From positions 28,021,567-28,085,566 of the forward strand of contig OX579636.1 in the NCBI GenBank assembly GCA_951230915.1: a DNA stretch of 64,000 nt, given 5' to 3'. The position numbers and the translations under genes were made by a program. Positions 34,501 to 47,809 of this stretch are shown one piece after another. Numbering within the stretch: position 1 is the first letter of the stretch; each line of letters opens with the position of its first letter. The notes beneath the pieces were generated by a model. That model had not been told where the DNA came from. It saw only the letters and a program-made list of their open reading frames with translations, and did not search any database. The DNA is from Antitrichia curtipendula (taxonomy: Eukaryota; Streptophyta; Bryopsida; Hypnales; Leucodontaceae).

Positions 34501-37500
34501 TGGCAGTTAATCTTTTGGAAGAATATCTTCTGACTATCAAAAAATTCCAAAACTTTTTGTGGAACCTCTCATGGAATCCCAAAATACATTTGCAAGTTTA
34601 TATTTTTATCTTGCACCTTCAAAAAGTAAAATCAAATCTCATTGCCTCTTTCAATTTTTGATGAATATAGAATCTTTCAAACAGAAGGAAATCTTGGCAA
34701 ATTAAATGTGTCGCTAGACTCCTAGCACGGTTTCCACCTCAAATCATTGTAATTAAGTTGTAAATGCCCTTCTCTGGTCCGTCTTCAATTCTTTTCACTT
34801 GTACGCTAACAATTGGGATTTCTATTATTTTATCAATGGAATGGAGAAACTGAAACCCTCTTTTTGAGAATCTACTCTAGGATTCTTACATAGTTCTCTC
34901 AGACCAATTTAGCCAATATGTGTCACATCAAGTTTAAGCAATAGGGCGATTTCTACTTAAACACGCTTACTATGTACAATGTGTGGGTTTCTATCCTATT
35001 TATATGCGGGATTTGACTGTAACTGAGGGAAAACACCCTATTTAGGATCAAATGCTATATTGGCATGTAATTTACCTATTTTTTGAGCTTTTTGTTTATA
35101 AAACTACACTCAAAACTATAAGAAATCCAAAAAAATAAATCATGAGTCCCAAGTGATGAAATGGAGACTCACATAGTCAAGGTTAAAATGTTTTTGTGGT
35201 TTCAGCGTCGTTTCAACTTGTGGTTAAGGTTGCAATATTTGAGGTGAGACATTCGTTCCAACTTGAGTGTTTTTGCTCTCTTCTTATAAATCCGCAAGTG
35301 GTTAAGGTTACGGTGTTTTGGGTGATTTTTTTGTTCCATCTTGGATGTTTTAAGTCTCTTTTTGTGAGGTCGCACTTGTGGCTGCCAATGCTTCAAAAGG
35401 AATTTTGATCATTTATTTGAGCCTAATTATTCCTTTTTCAAAAATGAATTTCTTGAAGATAGGTGTCATTTGTGGAAAATTGAAGTTTGGTTATAATTAA
35501 AAACTGAAAGTAAAGAAATTCAACAATTTTTCATATCATCACCTCTATGTTGCAATTATTTATATGAAGAGTAATAGACTCATACATAATTAGAGTGAAA
35601 TTTATAAATGAGAGTGACTCTTCAATTAAATAGAATTATAGTTTAATTTCACATATTAAACTAAAGTGACAAGCAAAATGATGGAGCACTGTTGTAATCT
35701 TTTATATCAAAAGTAGTCATAAAACATTATTATGAAGTTCATACGTGAATTTAATTTTCAGTTTCTCAACAAAAGTTTTCACTTATTACTTGTCAATTGA
35801 TTAAAGAACATCACTTGCAATGAAAGTACATAAAAATACGATTAATTTCAATTTGAATATAATTTAACACGTGGTAGTTGCTATTGTCAAGAATATAATT
35901 GTAGCAATATTAACTGAAATACTTTTAATTGAAGTGATTAATGTTCTTATTTTTTATTAAATAATATAAATGATTAAATTCAATGAATTTCAAATGCATC
36001 TTACAGTAGTACTAAACTTATTTTTTTAATTTTTTTTTCAAGTGATGAAAATCTAAAATCTTTAGTATAGGCTTTGATTATATAAAGTTCAATGAAGTCA
36101 TGTTAAATTTCATTCTACACCGTTTTCAACAAAGACTCTATTAACTTTGGTGTAAAACTACTTTTTTAATTTTACAATGTGCACTAGATGGTATTGTTAA
36201 TGTCTTTTTTGAACATAAATAGTGTTTTTTTAAATCCATATAAATGTTAAGTAAGTTGCTATCAATCATTGTTCTCCACAATAAAATCATGCTATGAAAT
36301 TAACATGCCAACTAAGACACTTAAATTTTGCAATGTTGAATGTGAACAAGGTGTACAACAAGAATTGTTGTGTGATTGAGGGAGCAACAACTATTTGGTT
36401 TCATTAGAGCATCATCACCTACTCTTTTATGGTTGAGGAACTTGACCCTTACTTCGACAACAACGCTATACATTAGAAAAAGTCTCCCCCCCCCCCGCAA
36501 AGGGCCCCTAACTATTCATTTTCGGCAACCTTATGGTGCAAATACCAAAAAAAATTAAAAAATTAAAATTTATTAAAAAAAATAGTAAAAAAATAGTCAA
36601 TCATATGTGGCACTAGTAATGCCACGTCAATTTTCAGAAATTAAATAATAATAATAATATTTTTTTCTCTAATTGCACTACTGCCATTCCAAACTGGTAG
36701 TCTCTTTTGAGGACTGAATTTTTCCAATGATCATGTTCTCACTTTCTTTATGTGAAGAACATGATATATATTTTTTTCCTACGACAATGTCTTGTAATAA
36801 GTAATATATTTTATTCCAATATGAACAATTAGTAACAAATTTACTAAGAGGGTTTCTTGACCATTGGACAACAATTGCAAATTGGTACAAATGGGCGATG
36901 TGCATTTGGAAAAAGTAACCAAGAAGTCTTTTTTGCCTAATAAAGGCCATATTCAACGGCTAAGATAATTTGGATTCTCACTTTAATTATGATTCTAAAT
37001 TTAGAATGCAATAGATTTTTATTAAATTGAGATACTTCAATCAAATGAGACTTCAAGATGTAAAAATTATAAATAGGGGATAATTTATTTAAAAGTCAAC
37101 TTTAGCCCTTAAAGGACAACATTGCAAGCTCCACGGACATTTTAAAAGTCAAAACCTCACTATTAATGTAGTTCTTGATTTGAAATCATTTAAGCTTTTC
37201 TAAGAAAATATAGCTCTAATATTTTATTTTTTAATTTAATTTTATCTTTTTATAATTTTATTTTTAGGTGAAACAATTTGGAGGCACAACATTTTCAGTA
37301 TGTACTGCAAATATAGAAGATGATTGATTTTAGACTTCAGTGACATGATTTATAATTTTCCATTTTGTTAAAGTTGTAGTGTGTTAAGTTATTACAATTT
37401 TTGGTTTTTTTATGAAAGGGGAAGTCACTTATGACACAAATTGAAATCCACACTGGATTTAAAGTGAGATCCTATATATTTATTTAGAACTTAAAATTAA

Positions 37501-37840
37501 AAAGAACATTATGTCTATTATAGAGTTTTCAAAAATGCATATAGGCTATTATTACTAGTATAAAGTGGTAGTAAAATGTGAGGGAAAATAATTTTGTATA
37601 GTGGCTATTGAATGTCCTTAAAAAAAATGGATGGAAATTAACCACTAAAGGACCAAACACCGTTTTTTGACAACATAGTGATTTGGGGCAGCTCACTATG
37701 ACTGTAATTTTCATTTTTTTTCTTTGAAATTTTCACACAAGATGTGCCCCAAGAATAGCTTTAAGGCCAAACAATTTTCATAACTTTTGACTACGCGGTT
37801 AAAAAGTTATTGCATGCTATGTAATTTTCATTGGTTGGTG
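31510..37840. other. Long AT-rich gene-free stretch
   Basis: No coherent coding sequence was found. Local features are a C-run at 36487-36497, a hairpin GTGGCA/TGCCAC near 36607-36625, and many poly-A/T runs. Short frames such as 33919-34170 lack any motif. Confidence 0.55.
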
Positions 37841-37846
37841 GGCAGC

Positions 37847-38348
37847 CCGGGCAGCTGAAAAAACTTCTTTTAAAATCACTTTTTTTTAAAATAGAAATTT
37901 GGAATTGGTTCTTTAGATTTACATATACGTGGGAAGCTTTTAATCATTCCATATTGATTAATGAGATGAAAGTTATGAGGAGTTTTAGTTTGAGGGTAGT
38001 TATGGAATCTCTAAGATAAGATAAACTTTGAAGTCCTTTATTTTACTCAATTTTGAATAATTTTGAAAAAAAATAAAAACACTGGGTGTAGATTGTTTAT
38101 TACAACATTACAACCGTTGGGATTGACATTTTTCAATTCCAAATTTTATATTCTTAACAATTTAGTATTTTGAACATTTTCTACCTCTTTCTACTTACTA
38201 TTTTTTTCCTATATGTTGTACAATTTCAAATGATCTGAAATTTTTTAAGCATGTAGACAACTTGACTTGAAGAATGAACTCTAAAGAGTAACCACCATTT
38301 TGGATATTTTTTCATACAAATGTGACCTTGTGAAGTGCAGCTGCCCGG
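37847..38348. repeat. 11-bp inverted repeat 480 bp apart
   Basis: CCGGGCAGCTG (37847-37857) is mirrored by CAGCTGCCCGG (38338-38348). This GC-rich pair stands out in an AT-rich region and could mark the ends of a small element. The inner sequences do not clearly continue the match and no target duplication was seen. Confidence 0.35.
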
Positions 38349-38349
38349 A

Positions 38350-39560
38350 TTTTTGTAGGGATAAAAAAAAGATTTTTATCAATTCAAATGCTACTATCTT
38401 GCAATTCACACGGTGGAAATTTCTGAAATTTTTTCCACGACTTCTCAAACTAGTTTAATACAAGATCCTACGGTTATATTTTTCCGAAAATGTTTTTTTT
38501 CTAAAATTTGGTACTTGTATTAGAAATAGCAATTTTGGAATGGTTTTGGTGAAAACATAGTCTCTAACCTATAGGGGTTAAACATAATGTGTTCCAAATA
38601 ATCCATGAATCTTTTGTGATGGGCTGTGGTTGCCTTGAAAGTTCTCTAAAAAATGTTTTGCAGTCACTGAGTTTTTGAATAATCTATTATGAATTACAAT
38701 TTAATTCATTTTTGTGGCACTCATTCTATTCATTAGAATAGAGTTAAAATGATTAGCAGTTAGTTGCTTGACAAAACTAGAGCGTGTTGTTTAAAGTGTG
38801 AATGTATTTGTTTGGCCATAGTACAGATTTTTTAATGTCTTGTAATTTAGTTTTCAATGAGCCTGCAAAAATAATTTGCAAGAAGAGGGAAAAAAGTATA
38901 AATAAAAAAACAATAAAAAAACAAAAATTATAAAACAAATCAAAGAACATCTATTAGTTATGATAAGTTAATTCTATATTAGTACTAGAAAATTGGGCTC
39001 AAAAGTGTATTATAAATTCTACAGGTTACTGTAATGAATGGAAATTTATTATTATTTTTAACAAGAGGGTACATGAAATTTCAAAATATTAGGTACAAAG
39101 ATCCCTAAATAAACATCCTTTATTCTCAAGTACATATTAAACAACATAAGTAGTGATTTAATTAGGCTTTGCAATTTGTGCATGTGGTATTAGAGTCCTT
39201 GAATGTTGTTGTTATGGTGCATGCATGTATTGTAGTTGGTGAAGTTCGTGTGCTTGAGGATATCTTAAATATTGAAACGTTAGAGTATTTGAAGAGCTTG
39301 TTGGAAGTAGAGAATCTTATAAAAACATCATTACAAAAATAATTAAAAACAAAATTTAATTTTGCAATAATTCAAGTGCAATTCAATGACAAAATGTGTA
39401 AATAGTTTTATATCCCATTTTTGTTTAACCTTTGAAATATATTATTTGAACTTTGTAGCTAAATTGGTTTGGAGTGTCATTTAAATTATAGTGGCTTATG
39501 ACTTATGAGCATTTGGAAAATAAGTAAAGTTGAATTTGAATTATTTACATGAGAATGCAA
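38350..39560. other. AT-rich, no gene seen
   Basis: No motif, frame or clear repeat recognised. Confidence 0.5.
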
Positions 39561-39577
39561 TCATTACATATTTTTGA

Positions 39578-39865
39578 GCCCCAGTGGAGGGCTGCGAGTT
39601 CCCCAGGGTTCTCAGACTCTGGAGCTGTCTGGAACTGCACCGCAGCAACTGCGTGACGTGGCAAAGAGACTGCCACGTCATATATATAATATATTTTTTT
39701 TCAAAAAATATATATAATTTTTTTTGTTCGTCTTGTTTTTTCATTTTAAGATTTTAAGATTTTTTTTTCAAATTTTTTTTTCCTGACAGCAACCGTTCTT
39801 TTACTACCGCGGGAATAGCACCAAAAACAGGCCCGAAACGGCCCTCCAGACACCCCCCCCCAAAT
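39578..39865. mobile_element. Putative GC-ended MITE with central hairpins
   Basis: A GC-rich left end (CCCCAGTGGAGGGCTGCGAG) and a GC-rich right end, which read inward begins GGGTGTCTGGAGGGCCGTTT, flank an AT-rich centre. The shared part is short (TGGAGGGC). Near the left is a perfect 10-bp hairpin TGACGTGGCA/TGCCACGTCA. Such islands in AT-rich DNA are typical of small DNA elements, but no target duplication was established. Confidence 0.4.
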
Positions 39866-39869
39866 CATC

Positions 39870-40880
39870 TAATGCTAAGCTTTTTATATATACAAAGTAA
39901 GCTATCGATGTTCAATTTTTTATTTATTTTTTAAATCTGTGAAAGATAAGGCCATGACTAGAACTTTAAAAATCGTGTGCATTTTATGAAAGTAATGGAA
40001 GTTATAATGTTTAGTAGTAACTGAAGAGTTATTTGATAAAAAAATTCTTTGAATTTAAAAAAACGTCATGGAACAGAGAAATTCATAAGTGTTGTAATTA
40101 GAGTTTAGGGTGGGCTATCTATGCAGTGTGCACAGATAGAAACTTAGTAGAATGTGTAGAAAAATTTGAAAGCAATTGGTAGCTCAATTTTGGAGCTCCA
40201 CGTTTAAAAATAATTAAGAATATACTTATGTTTAGGAACTATATAGAAAGTCATGATTATGTTTACAACAATTGTATAGATCTTGTAACGTCATGTTTAT
40301 TTTTATTTTTTTATGTAACAATGTAGAGTGTGGATGGTTGAATGTCATGTCTTTTTTGTAAATGTTACAAAAAAGATCCTTAGATACGTTCTTGAATAAA
40401 ATTCACTACAAATTACATGCTCCAAGTTTGAGTGCCATTTACCACACATCTGTGCGTAAGAATTGTAGAGAATGCATTAATTCCATATGTTATCGAATTC
40501 ATTGTTCATGTATTCTGCTACATTCAATTGAAATGCTATTTTTTTTAAATGATTTAGGTTTTATAAAATAAATCATGAATAAGCTCAAGTACTAATGATT
40601 CACTATTAAAAAACATGATTATCATGGGTCCTACAACGTTCATGACTGGTTTGAGTATGGATGGTGGATAGCAACAAGAAATGTTGATGCTTCAATGCTA
40701 TGGATTACATAGCATGTAATGAAGCAAGGATAATACTAGTCAATCATAGGTCTTTTACATGAAAAAGTGATTAAAAGTGACCACTACTCCTAATGATGTG
40801 ATCTTTTTAAGTGTGACAATGGAAGAAGGCAAGGTGGGAAGGTATAAGCTACAAAGACAATTCATGATGTGACCAATCCT
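39870..40880. other. AT-rich, no gene seen
   Basis: No convincing frame; the sequence becomes more purine-rich and coding-like from about 40800. Confidence 0.5.
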
Positions 40881-40889
40881 GCCTTGTTG

Positions 40890-43800
40890 TTTGGATGTTC
40901 CTAAATCCATAAAGGTCTTCTCCAAACTTCAAGAGAATTGGACTTCGATGCTTGAACTCCTTCAAAACACACGCAAGGAAGCAATAGAAAGGTTTCAAAG
41001 ATTAAGTCTAAAAATTGTTCTACGAGCTCAACGATTGTTAGTGGAAACCTTGGCCTACAAAGACATTCAAAGAACAACAACAACAAATGTTCAAGATAGA
41101 ACTCTTCCAAGGGCACCTGAAGAAATTGATCTTATATATTAGGTTCTAACATCTCTATTGAATGTATATTGGGTGCCGGTTCAAGACCGAATTAGAAGAC
41201 GTTCACCTGCATGACCAATTGAGAACAGTGAAATATCTCATTGGATTGTTAGATAGAGGAATGTGAGAACAAATTGTGGAAGGGATGCACGCGAAACACT
41301 TCTTGCACAATCATTGCCACAAATGCAAACATTTGAGTGAAGGCATACACAAAGCATATCGGCATCAACACCTGAAGGTACATCAACAAGGAGTAGAGAA
41401 TACATTGACATCAGAAGGTATAGTAGTGAACATGATTCCAATGCCTAAATCAAGAAAAGATAAATAATCTAAGGTAGCTGAAGAGCGTAGAAGAGGATGA
41501 CAAAGTTTTGAAGCAACGAGAGTATTGTCACAATGTGATAAAGGAAGGGAAATTGTAAGATAGAGTTGTTCTCAAGTAGCACCAATGACAAGAGTTGTCA
41601 TTGAATGTGTAGATGGAAGTAGTATAAGAAAAAAGTGTCCAACATCGAGATGAGCTTGTAATTATGGATAAACTAAGACTATGATATCTCACAAGTCTCA
41701 AATTGTTGCTCTGTTTGTGAGATTTTCAACCAATAAACAATACTTAGTTGGATATATTTGGGGAATGGACCTTGTTTTCAGTGTAAGGATTGTAAACATT
41801 TGGGGTGTAGAGAATGTCGAGACAAACCATCAAGCAATGACTACAAGACGGGTTTCAGCAATATACAAGTAACTCTACAGAAGAGGAAAAAAAAAATATA
41901 TGTCTCTAATCGTTTTACGACTACTATCGTATGTTCTTGAAGGTGTAGATATAGAAGGTGCTCTACTTTGAAGGGAGACTCCTTTTTCATTTGAGGGTAC
42001 AATAAATGACTTTGAGGCAATATATTTGCATAATGCTTCAGTAGTACCTAGTAATCCAAACATGTCTAGGATTAATTGGTTGTAGAGCAATATAATCTAG
42101 AAACTTGATGATGGTCAACACATGGTTGTGGCGTACAAGCAAGCTAAAGGGAAACATAGGGCGGGCATAATGGAGGATAAAAAGTACAAGAAGACATTTG
42201 CTAAGAGGAAGGCTTGATTTCTTGTATACAATGATCCGAAATTCTACATTGAAACCTCAATGCAAATAAATGCTAAAGAGTTTGAAAGAGAGTTCTACAC
42301 AACCATGGATGAAGATTTGATGAAGCTACAAGCTATTTGAGAAGCCTGTAGAAGACGAAATCTAAAGGTATGGACAAATGATGCACAATGAGCAAGAGTT
42401 GTAACAATGGCAACAAGCACATTGCATTGGACAAGGTCCTCTAAAGGAAACACGCCGTTGGAATTTATGTACAAGAGGATGGCTAAGTAAACACGTCATG
42501 CATGGGAAGAAGATGAAAGGGCCTATGAAGCTATTCTGCAAGTGTGTCATGATTATGAGAACAAAATTATTTGGTATAGTAAGGAAAAAGAGAGGAAGTG
42601 CAAAAAATATGCAAGCCAAAAATCATTGAACACAAATGTTGATATAAAAAAAGGGAGAAAACAAATAGAGCGAATATGGCTAAGATCATTAATGAAGGTT
42701 CCAAAAATAATGTATTTGTGTTTTGCAAAGGAATTGGTAGCAAAACTTGTAGTTAAAGGTGAGCATGCACGGCAGAGATCTTTCTTCAACGGCACGAACA
42801 ACAATGCTCCAATGAAAGGTACATTGGCTTAGACAAGTAATTATATTCATGAGAAGGAAAAAATACAAAATGCAATACATTGGTTGTTGATTAAAACAAG
42901 GGTAGAACATCCACGTAGCATGCATGATTTTTTTTCTCATTGATGTGCAAAAACTTAAAACTGAGAGCCTTGCACAATTGAAATTGTTTGCCAAAACTAT
43001 TGATAAGAAAATGAAGAAATCTTGGTTGTCTCTATAAGTGAAGACAATTGATGTTTTGAGGAGCTCTAAGACTTTTATACCTCCAATGATTAAAAATCAT
43101 TACTCTAGTATTCAACGTGGAGAATTTGGGTATTGTGGCATCTATGCGGACTTAACAAATATAGATGGACATTTTTTTTCCAGAAGGGGTCGCACAAGTG
43201 GGAGCTGTGCTTGTGAATTTTTTATTGCATTTGGTATAGAAAAATGGGAGAAAATGAGGTTTAGATAGACGTCAAGTACAATACTATACTTGAAAAAGTG
43301 CAGCAGTGGATGGAAGGCACACATAGGTAGACAACGGTGTTCTTGTTTCTACCAGGAATATTCTTTGAGGAGGATATGTAAAACAAGATGGTACCACCGA
43401 CAGAATGTACTTAGTAGAGAGGCATTTGGATATTTAAAGAAGAAATTGTATCAATGTACATCCATAACTTTCGATACAATGGGAAAAAAAGAAAAAGTGT
43501 ACAAGCAATGGGAGGTGTTGCGATTATAATGTTGCATCCTACTGCGTCAAGTATGGTACACAACATAGGATGTGGTCGTGATCAAGTGCCTGTGGTGTTT
43601 TCAAATTCGTGACGCGATGGAAAGATGTCATGTGATGTGGATCAAGTGGAGAGGACTCCTACGGATTGTGGAGGTTATTTGCTACATATTTACCGGAGAA
43701 GTGGGAGCTAGATGTTGGAATTACAACAACGTCATTGACTGTAATGCAAAATTCATTTGTAGATAGTCAAGTGATTGTTTTGGATGGTTTGATAGATCAA

Positions 43801-45560
43801 CTTGTTTCTTGTACAACACATTGCAAGAAGTGTACCCAATATGAATTCCAGTAAGAGAATCAATTGTATCAATAAATGTGAATGTAGAGAAAGAAACACC
43901 ACAAAATCATAGAGTACCTCATGTAGAACCAATAGAAACGCATATGATACACATGAGGACAACAAAAGAAGATGACGAAGACATATTGGGGGATGAGGAG
44001 GATGAAGATGAAGACGGTGAAGATTTTACACTCTTAGGACACATTAGTGAGAGAGGGTCAAAAAGGAAGGGTGATTGCACGAAACACTTGTACTATTTTC
44101 TGTCACATGTTGCATGCTGATTAATTTTTTAGCCATAACTTTTGCATTTTGACTCCAAATGATTCCAAATTCATAGACAAGGTACTTATAACTATTATAC
44201 ACCTTGCGTAATTTTTTGGAATTAAATTTTTTTTTTTACTATTTAATAATAGCCCCCGATATTTTGTCACAAATGCCAATTTGGGGGGGTTTAGTACTAT
44301 TTAGTATCCATAAAAACGAATTTGGAGCTGAAATTTGGTAGAGATGGTCTTTTAGTAGACTTGTAGCTATTGTACAAAGGAATTTTAAAAATACTTAATT
44401 TTATTTGGTTTAGAAGTTCACAAAGTGAGCCTCTTTCTACTTGCATTTCAAAACATGAAAAAAATTATTTTGGTGGTTTTTTTGGTGAATGACCATCTTC
44501 ATAAAGTTGCTACTAATGACCAATTTTTATTTTTCTTATTTAAGTTTTTTCCTATTTTCTACTAATTAAAACATCAAAGTATGCATTTTCTAGCGATTTG
44601 GTACTTTTTTAGTTCTCCTACTTAGAGAATTTTTTAATGAATTTCCTTTGGTGGTTACCTTCATCTTAAAGGTGCGTACATTAGTCATATTTTTTGAATT
44701 TTTTTAAAATTGATTTTTGAATTTTAAAGTACTCCCAAAAAAATCACGAGTACTATTGCAAAACGCAACAAATAGTACAAGTGTTTCGTGCAATCACCCG
44801 GAAGAGAAGAAAATACCGATAATTATGAAGATGATCCAGAATATATAGAAAGAGAAGAGGATGAGACAACATAATTATGAGCAGAAGAATTTGATTTAGA
44901 GGGTAGTTCATTAGAGGAAAGGGAGGATTCATCAAAAGTAGAGGATGACACACTAGATAGAGTAATAATTAGAAAAGAGAGAAAAAAGCCTAAAGAAGAT
45001 GGAAGTAGTGAGAAAGCCTAGAGTAGAGTTTGAGACTACAAATTTAGTGGCACCTGCAACCATAGAAAATATTGTGTGTCATTGGTGTATGAAGTGAAAA
45101 AAGACAATGAATCTGTCAATCATAGAAAATTTGAGGGAGAATAAGTTGTACAAAGAGAAGATGTGAACAACATGGACATTGAAGATGTACCTCAACTGAA
45201 TCCTTGTACAAAAGAGAATCATGGGAGAATATTGAAGACAACAATTGAAGATCAAGTATTAGCAAAAGTAATTCTTTTGACTGAGTGGGCAATGATGTAA
45301 ACAAAAATGAGCATAGCAATGGAAAGAACTCCAATTGGCGCAGTAAAAGAAAAAGACACAATGATTGAGGACAAGGTTCATAAATCACTCAGATTAGAGG
45401 TGCTTCAAGCAATAATAGTAACAATCTTGGAAGAGACACCATCTGTAAGGTTGGCAAGTGAAGCACAATTGAATATGATGTCTTTTCTATGTGTCGTACA
45501 TGACCATGGAATAACAGAAGGAACAAATGGATTGTAATATGATAGAGAGGGTATCAGATA
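40890..45560 (+). pseudogene. Decayed, unrecognised element-like coding region(s)
   Basis: A series of plus-strand frames in shifting phase reads like protein broken by many lesions. Pieces include FQRLSLKIVLRAQRLLVETL (~40990), a Cys-rich segment CFQCKDCKHLGCRECRDKP (~41772-41830), YENKIIWYSKEKERKCKKYA (~42552), IERIWLRSLMKVPKIMYL (~42665), FIPPMIKNHYSSIQRGEFGY (~43070) and MWRLFATYLPEKWELDVGIT (~43666). An acidic tail follows (TTKEDDEDILGDEEDEDEDG, ~43950). The zinc-finger-like segment and the 'RLFATYLPEKWELD'-type text suggest a DNA-transposon protein, perhaps hAT-like, but no diagnostic motif is intact. The region is split by the 731-bp element at 44069-44799. Confidence 0.4.
44069..44799. 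mobile_element. 731-bp non-autonomous element, perfect 30-bp TIRs, 4-bp TSD
   Basis: The left end GGGTGATTGCACGAAACACT is repeated inverted at the right end; the two ends match without error for 30 bp. The element is flanked by GGAA at 44065-44068 and 44800-44803. The inside is AT-rich, has a few G/C runs and no coding frame. Perfect terminal repeats suggest recent movement. A 4-bp duplication does not fit CACTA (3), hAT (8), Mutator (8-11), Harbinger (3) or piggyBac (TTAA), so I leave the class open. It interrupts the acidic end of the decayed coding region, so it is younger than that gene. Confidence 0.8.
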
Positions 45561-45799
45561 TTGGTGTATCAAACTTAAAGGGGTATACAAATTTGAACAT
45601 GTGACATTGATTATGGAAAAGACATTGTTAATGGATACAATACCTTCACTTGAAGCTGAAATTGTGTTAACTAGGGCTTTTTTCAACATGAAATTCCATC
45701 TAAGATATGTGTAGTACTCGACTACTCGACCCCCAACATGTGGATACAAAAGAAGGTGAAGAGATAGGAACTCAATCATGAGGGATAATTGCAGAGACA

Positions 45800-47290
45800 C
45801 AAGAGGCAATGGAGTAGTGCAATGACAAACTTTGTACTAAAAACTATGGTAGTGGATTACCAATCAAATTATCTTAGGTTCTCACTAATAGTCTTTGGAT
45901 TTTGTACCTATGGAACTTTTTTAAGTTATTTTGCTACAAACTCTTAGAAAATTTTAATACATAATCAACAGTAATTCCATGCCATTTTTCCTTCTATTTT
46001 GAATTTGGATCGTTTCCATTCATTTTTTATTTAGTGTAAGTAGATGTTGACCAACTTTCTCTTCCCTCCTAATGAAAGAGCTAGAAAGTGAAGGTCATGA
46101 CATGTAGTTATTAGTGTAAAGCACTTATCAATATAATTTATTAAAGTTACACTTCTCCAAAAATTTTAATATTCAAATATTATTGTATTATATCAATTTC
46201 CATAAAATTAAATTTTGTAATTGATTCTAATTTGCACTATCACTAATTGGACAAATTAGTGTAGTGATGTACCTCCCAAACCATAAAAAAATAATTTGTG
46301 AGCCCCTTCACTATGCATGGATGTCAATTATAGGTTAGGACTTAAGGTGGGCCCCTTTCAAATGCACCATTGATCCAAAATTGTCATCATTACTTTGTCT
46401 ACATCTCCAAACTCAATATGTACCTATATGGAAGAAATAAACTTAGAATCTCTATCAAAACAAACTTTAAACCTTCCTAACTTTTACATACAATATCTAA
46501 ATGTTGCATTTTTTGGTGTGTTGGAACCTCCTTTCACTTGCGAAGAAAAATTTTGAGCACTCTAATAATGGTAAATAGGCCCAATAGCAAGAAGTGGCAG
46601 GTTTTGGGGGGTACCAATCTTAGGAAGGGCTGAACTTCAGTACTTTATGTAAATGATGGGAAAATTTCCAGTATTTCAATTTTCATACTACACAGTTTGA
46701 CCAGCAACTGAACAAGTGGGCATTTGAATTTCTGAGTGCTCCTGGCTTTGAACATCATGTTCATTCACATGAGTGGTAAGACTTAAGTTAAGGTACCCTG
46801 GTTGGGCGTACCCCATTTAAGTTATACTGTACACATTGCACTACATGATGACGTGTACACGGGATGCTTACACCTGTTGTAAATGGTGTTCTAATTAAAG
46901 TACACGGCCAAGAAGTCTTCTCAAACCTGTAAGTTATGATTTTTTGCAGCCAAATGACAAAAAACCAACTATAATAGTTTGAAGCTAGGGATAGTGGGCT
47001 TTCAACAACAAGCAACTTTTGTAATTGCCCCTCCAAGATTGCTAGCACTGTCTAAGCTTACCAGCATTGAGCTACTTTACTTCACACCAACAACTCTGTG
47101 TGTTGCCTATCTTGTAAAAAGAATTATTCATTTGGGTACCGTAGCCAAAGGTCACCTTCAGCAAAAAATAATTAAGAACTTCACTGCCAAATAATTTTGC
47201 CAAATTAACAAGTCACCTTGCCAAATTTAATGCCTAAGCACTTCAAAGTCCAATTTCTAGATGATGCACAAATCAAAATTCTTGGTTCTT
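45800..47290. other. No gene seen
   Basis: AT-rich, apart from 46560-47150, which is more balanced. Only short frames without motifs are present. Confidence 0.5.
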
Positions 47291-47298
47291 TCTCATTC

Positions 47299-47805
47299 TA
47301 CTTGGATGAAAGTCATCCTAATTTGTGAACATAATTTATCAAATTGTTGTCTTATCTAAAGGTTGGATTTGGTGTTATTAGAATACATATTTTTCTAAAA
47401 TTATAAATGTGGAAGAATGTTAAGTAATTGACTATACCAAAATTGCATTGACTCTAGTTCAAAACTAGTTTTGCAAAAATGAAGTCATAGATGTAAAGAA
47501 TACAAAAATTTCAAAAAATCACCATGTTAAGAGAACATCGTTTCAAATGCATACCAAAATATTTCACTCAAAAAATGATAATATTTTGCTAGTGATCAAA
47601 TTTAGAAGGAATTCTAAAATTTTCCTTTCAAAATTTATAAAAAAATATTGGTGATAGCATTGGTGAATCTAACTATATGGATGGAATCTAAAACTCAAAT
47701 CTTCAATTTTGATTTGTACATGAATTCCAAAATATTCTTCTAAATAGTACTTTATAATAATGTTTTTCAAATCGTCAATTTTGGAGAAGACTCTAAATGT
47801 TTAGG
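47299..47805. repeat. Dispersed ~500-bp repeat, copy 2
   Basis: Partner of 27758-28262: CTTGGATGAAAGTCATCCTA at the start, AAAACTAGTTTTGCAAAAAT in the middle, ATTGGTGATAGCATTGG and GACTCTAAATGTTTAGGAG near the end. Same orientation, substantially diverged. Confidence 0.65.
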
Positions 47806-47809
47806 AGTT

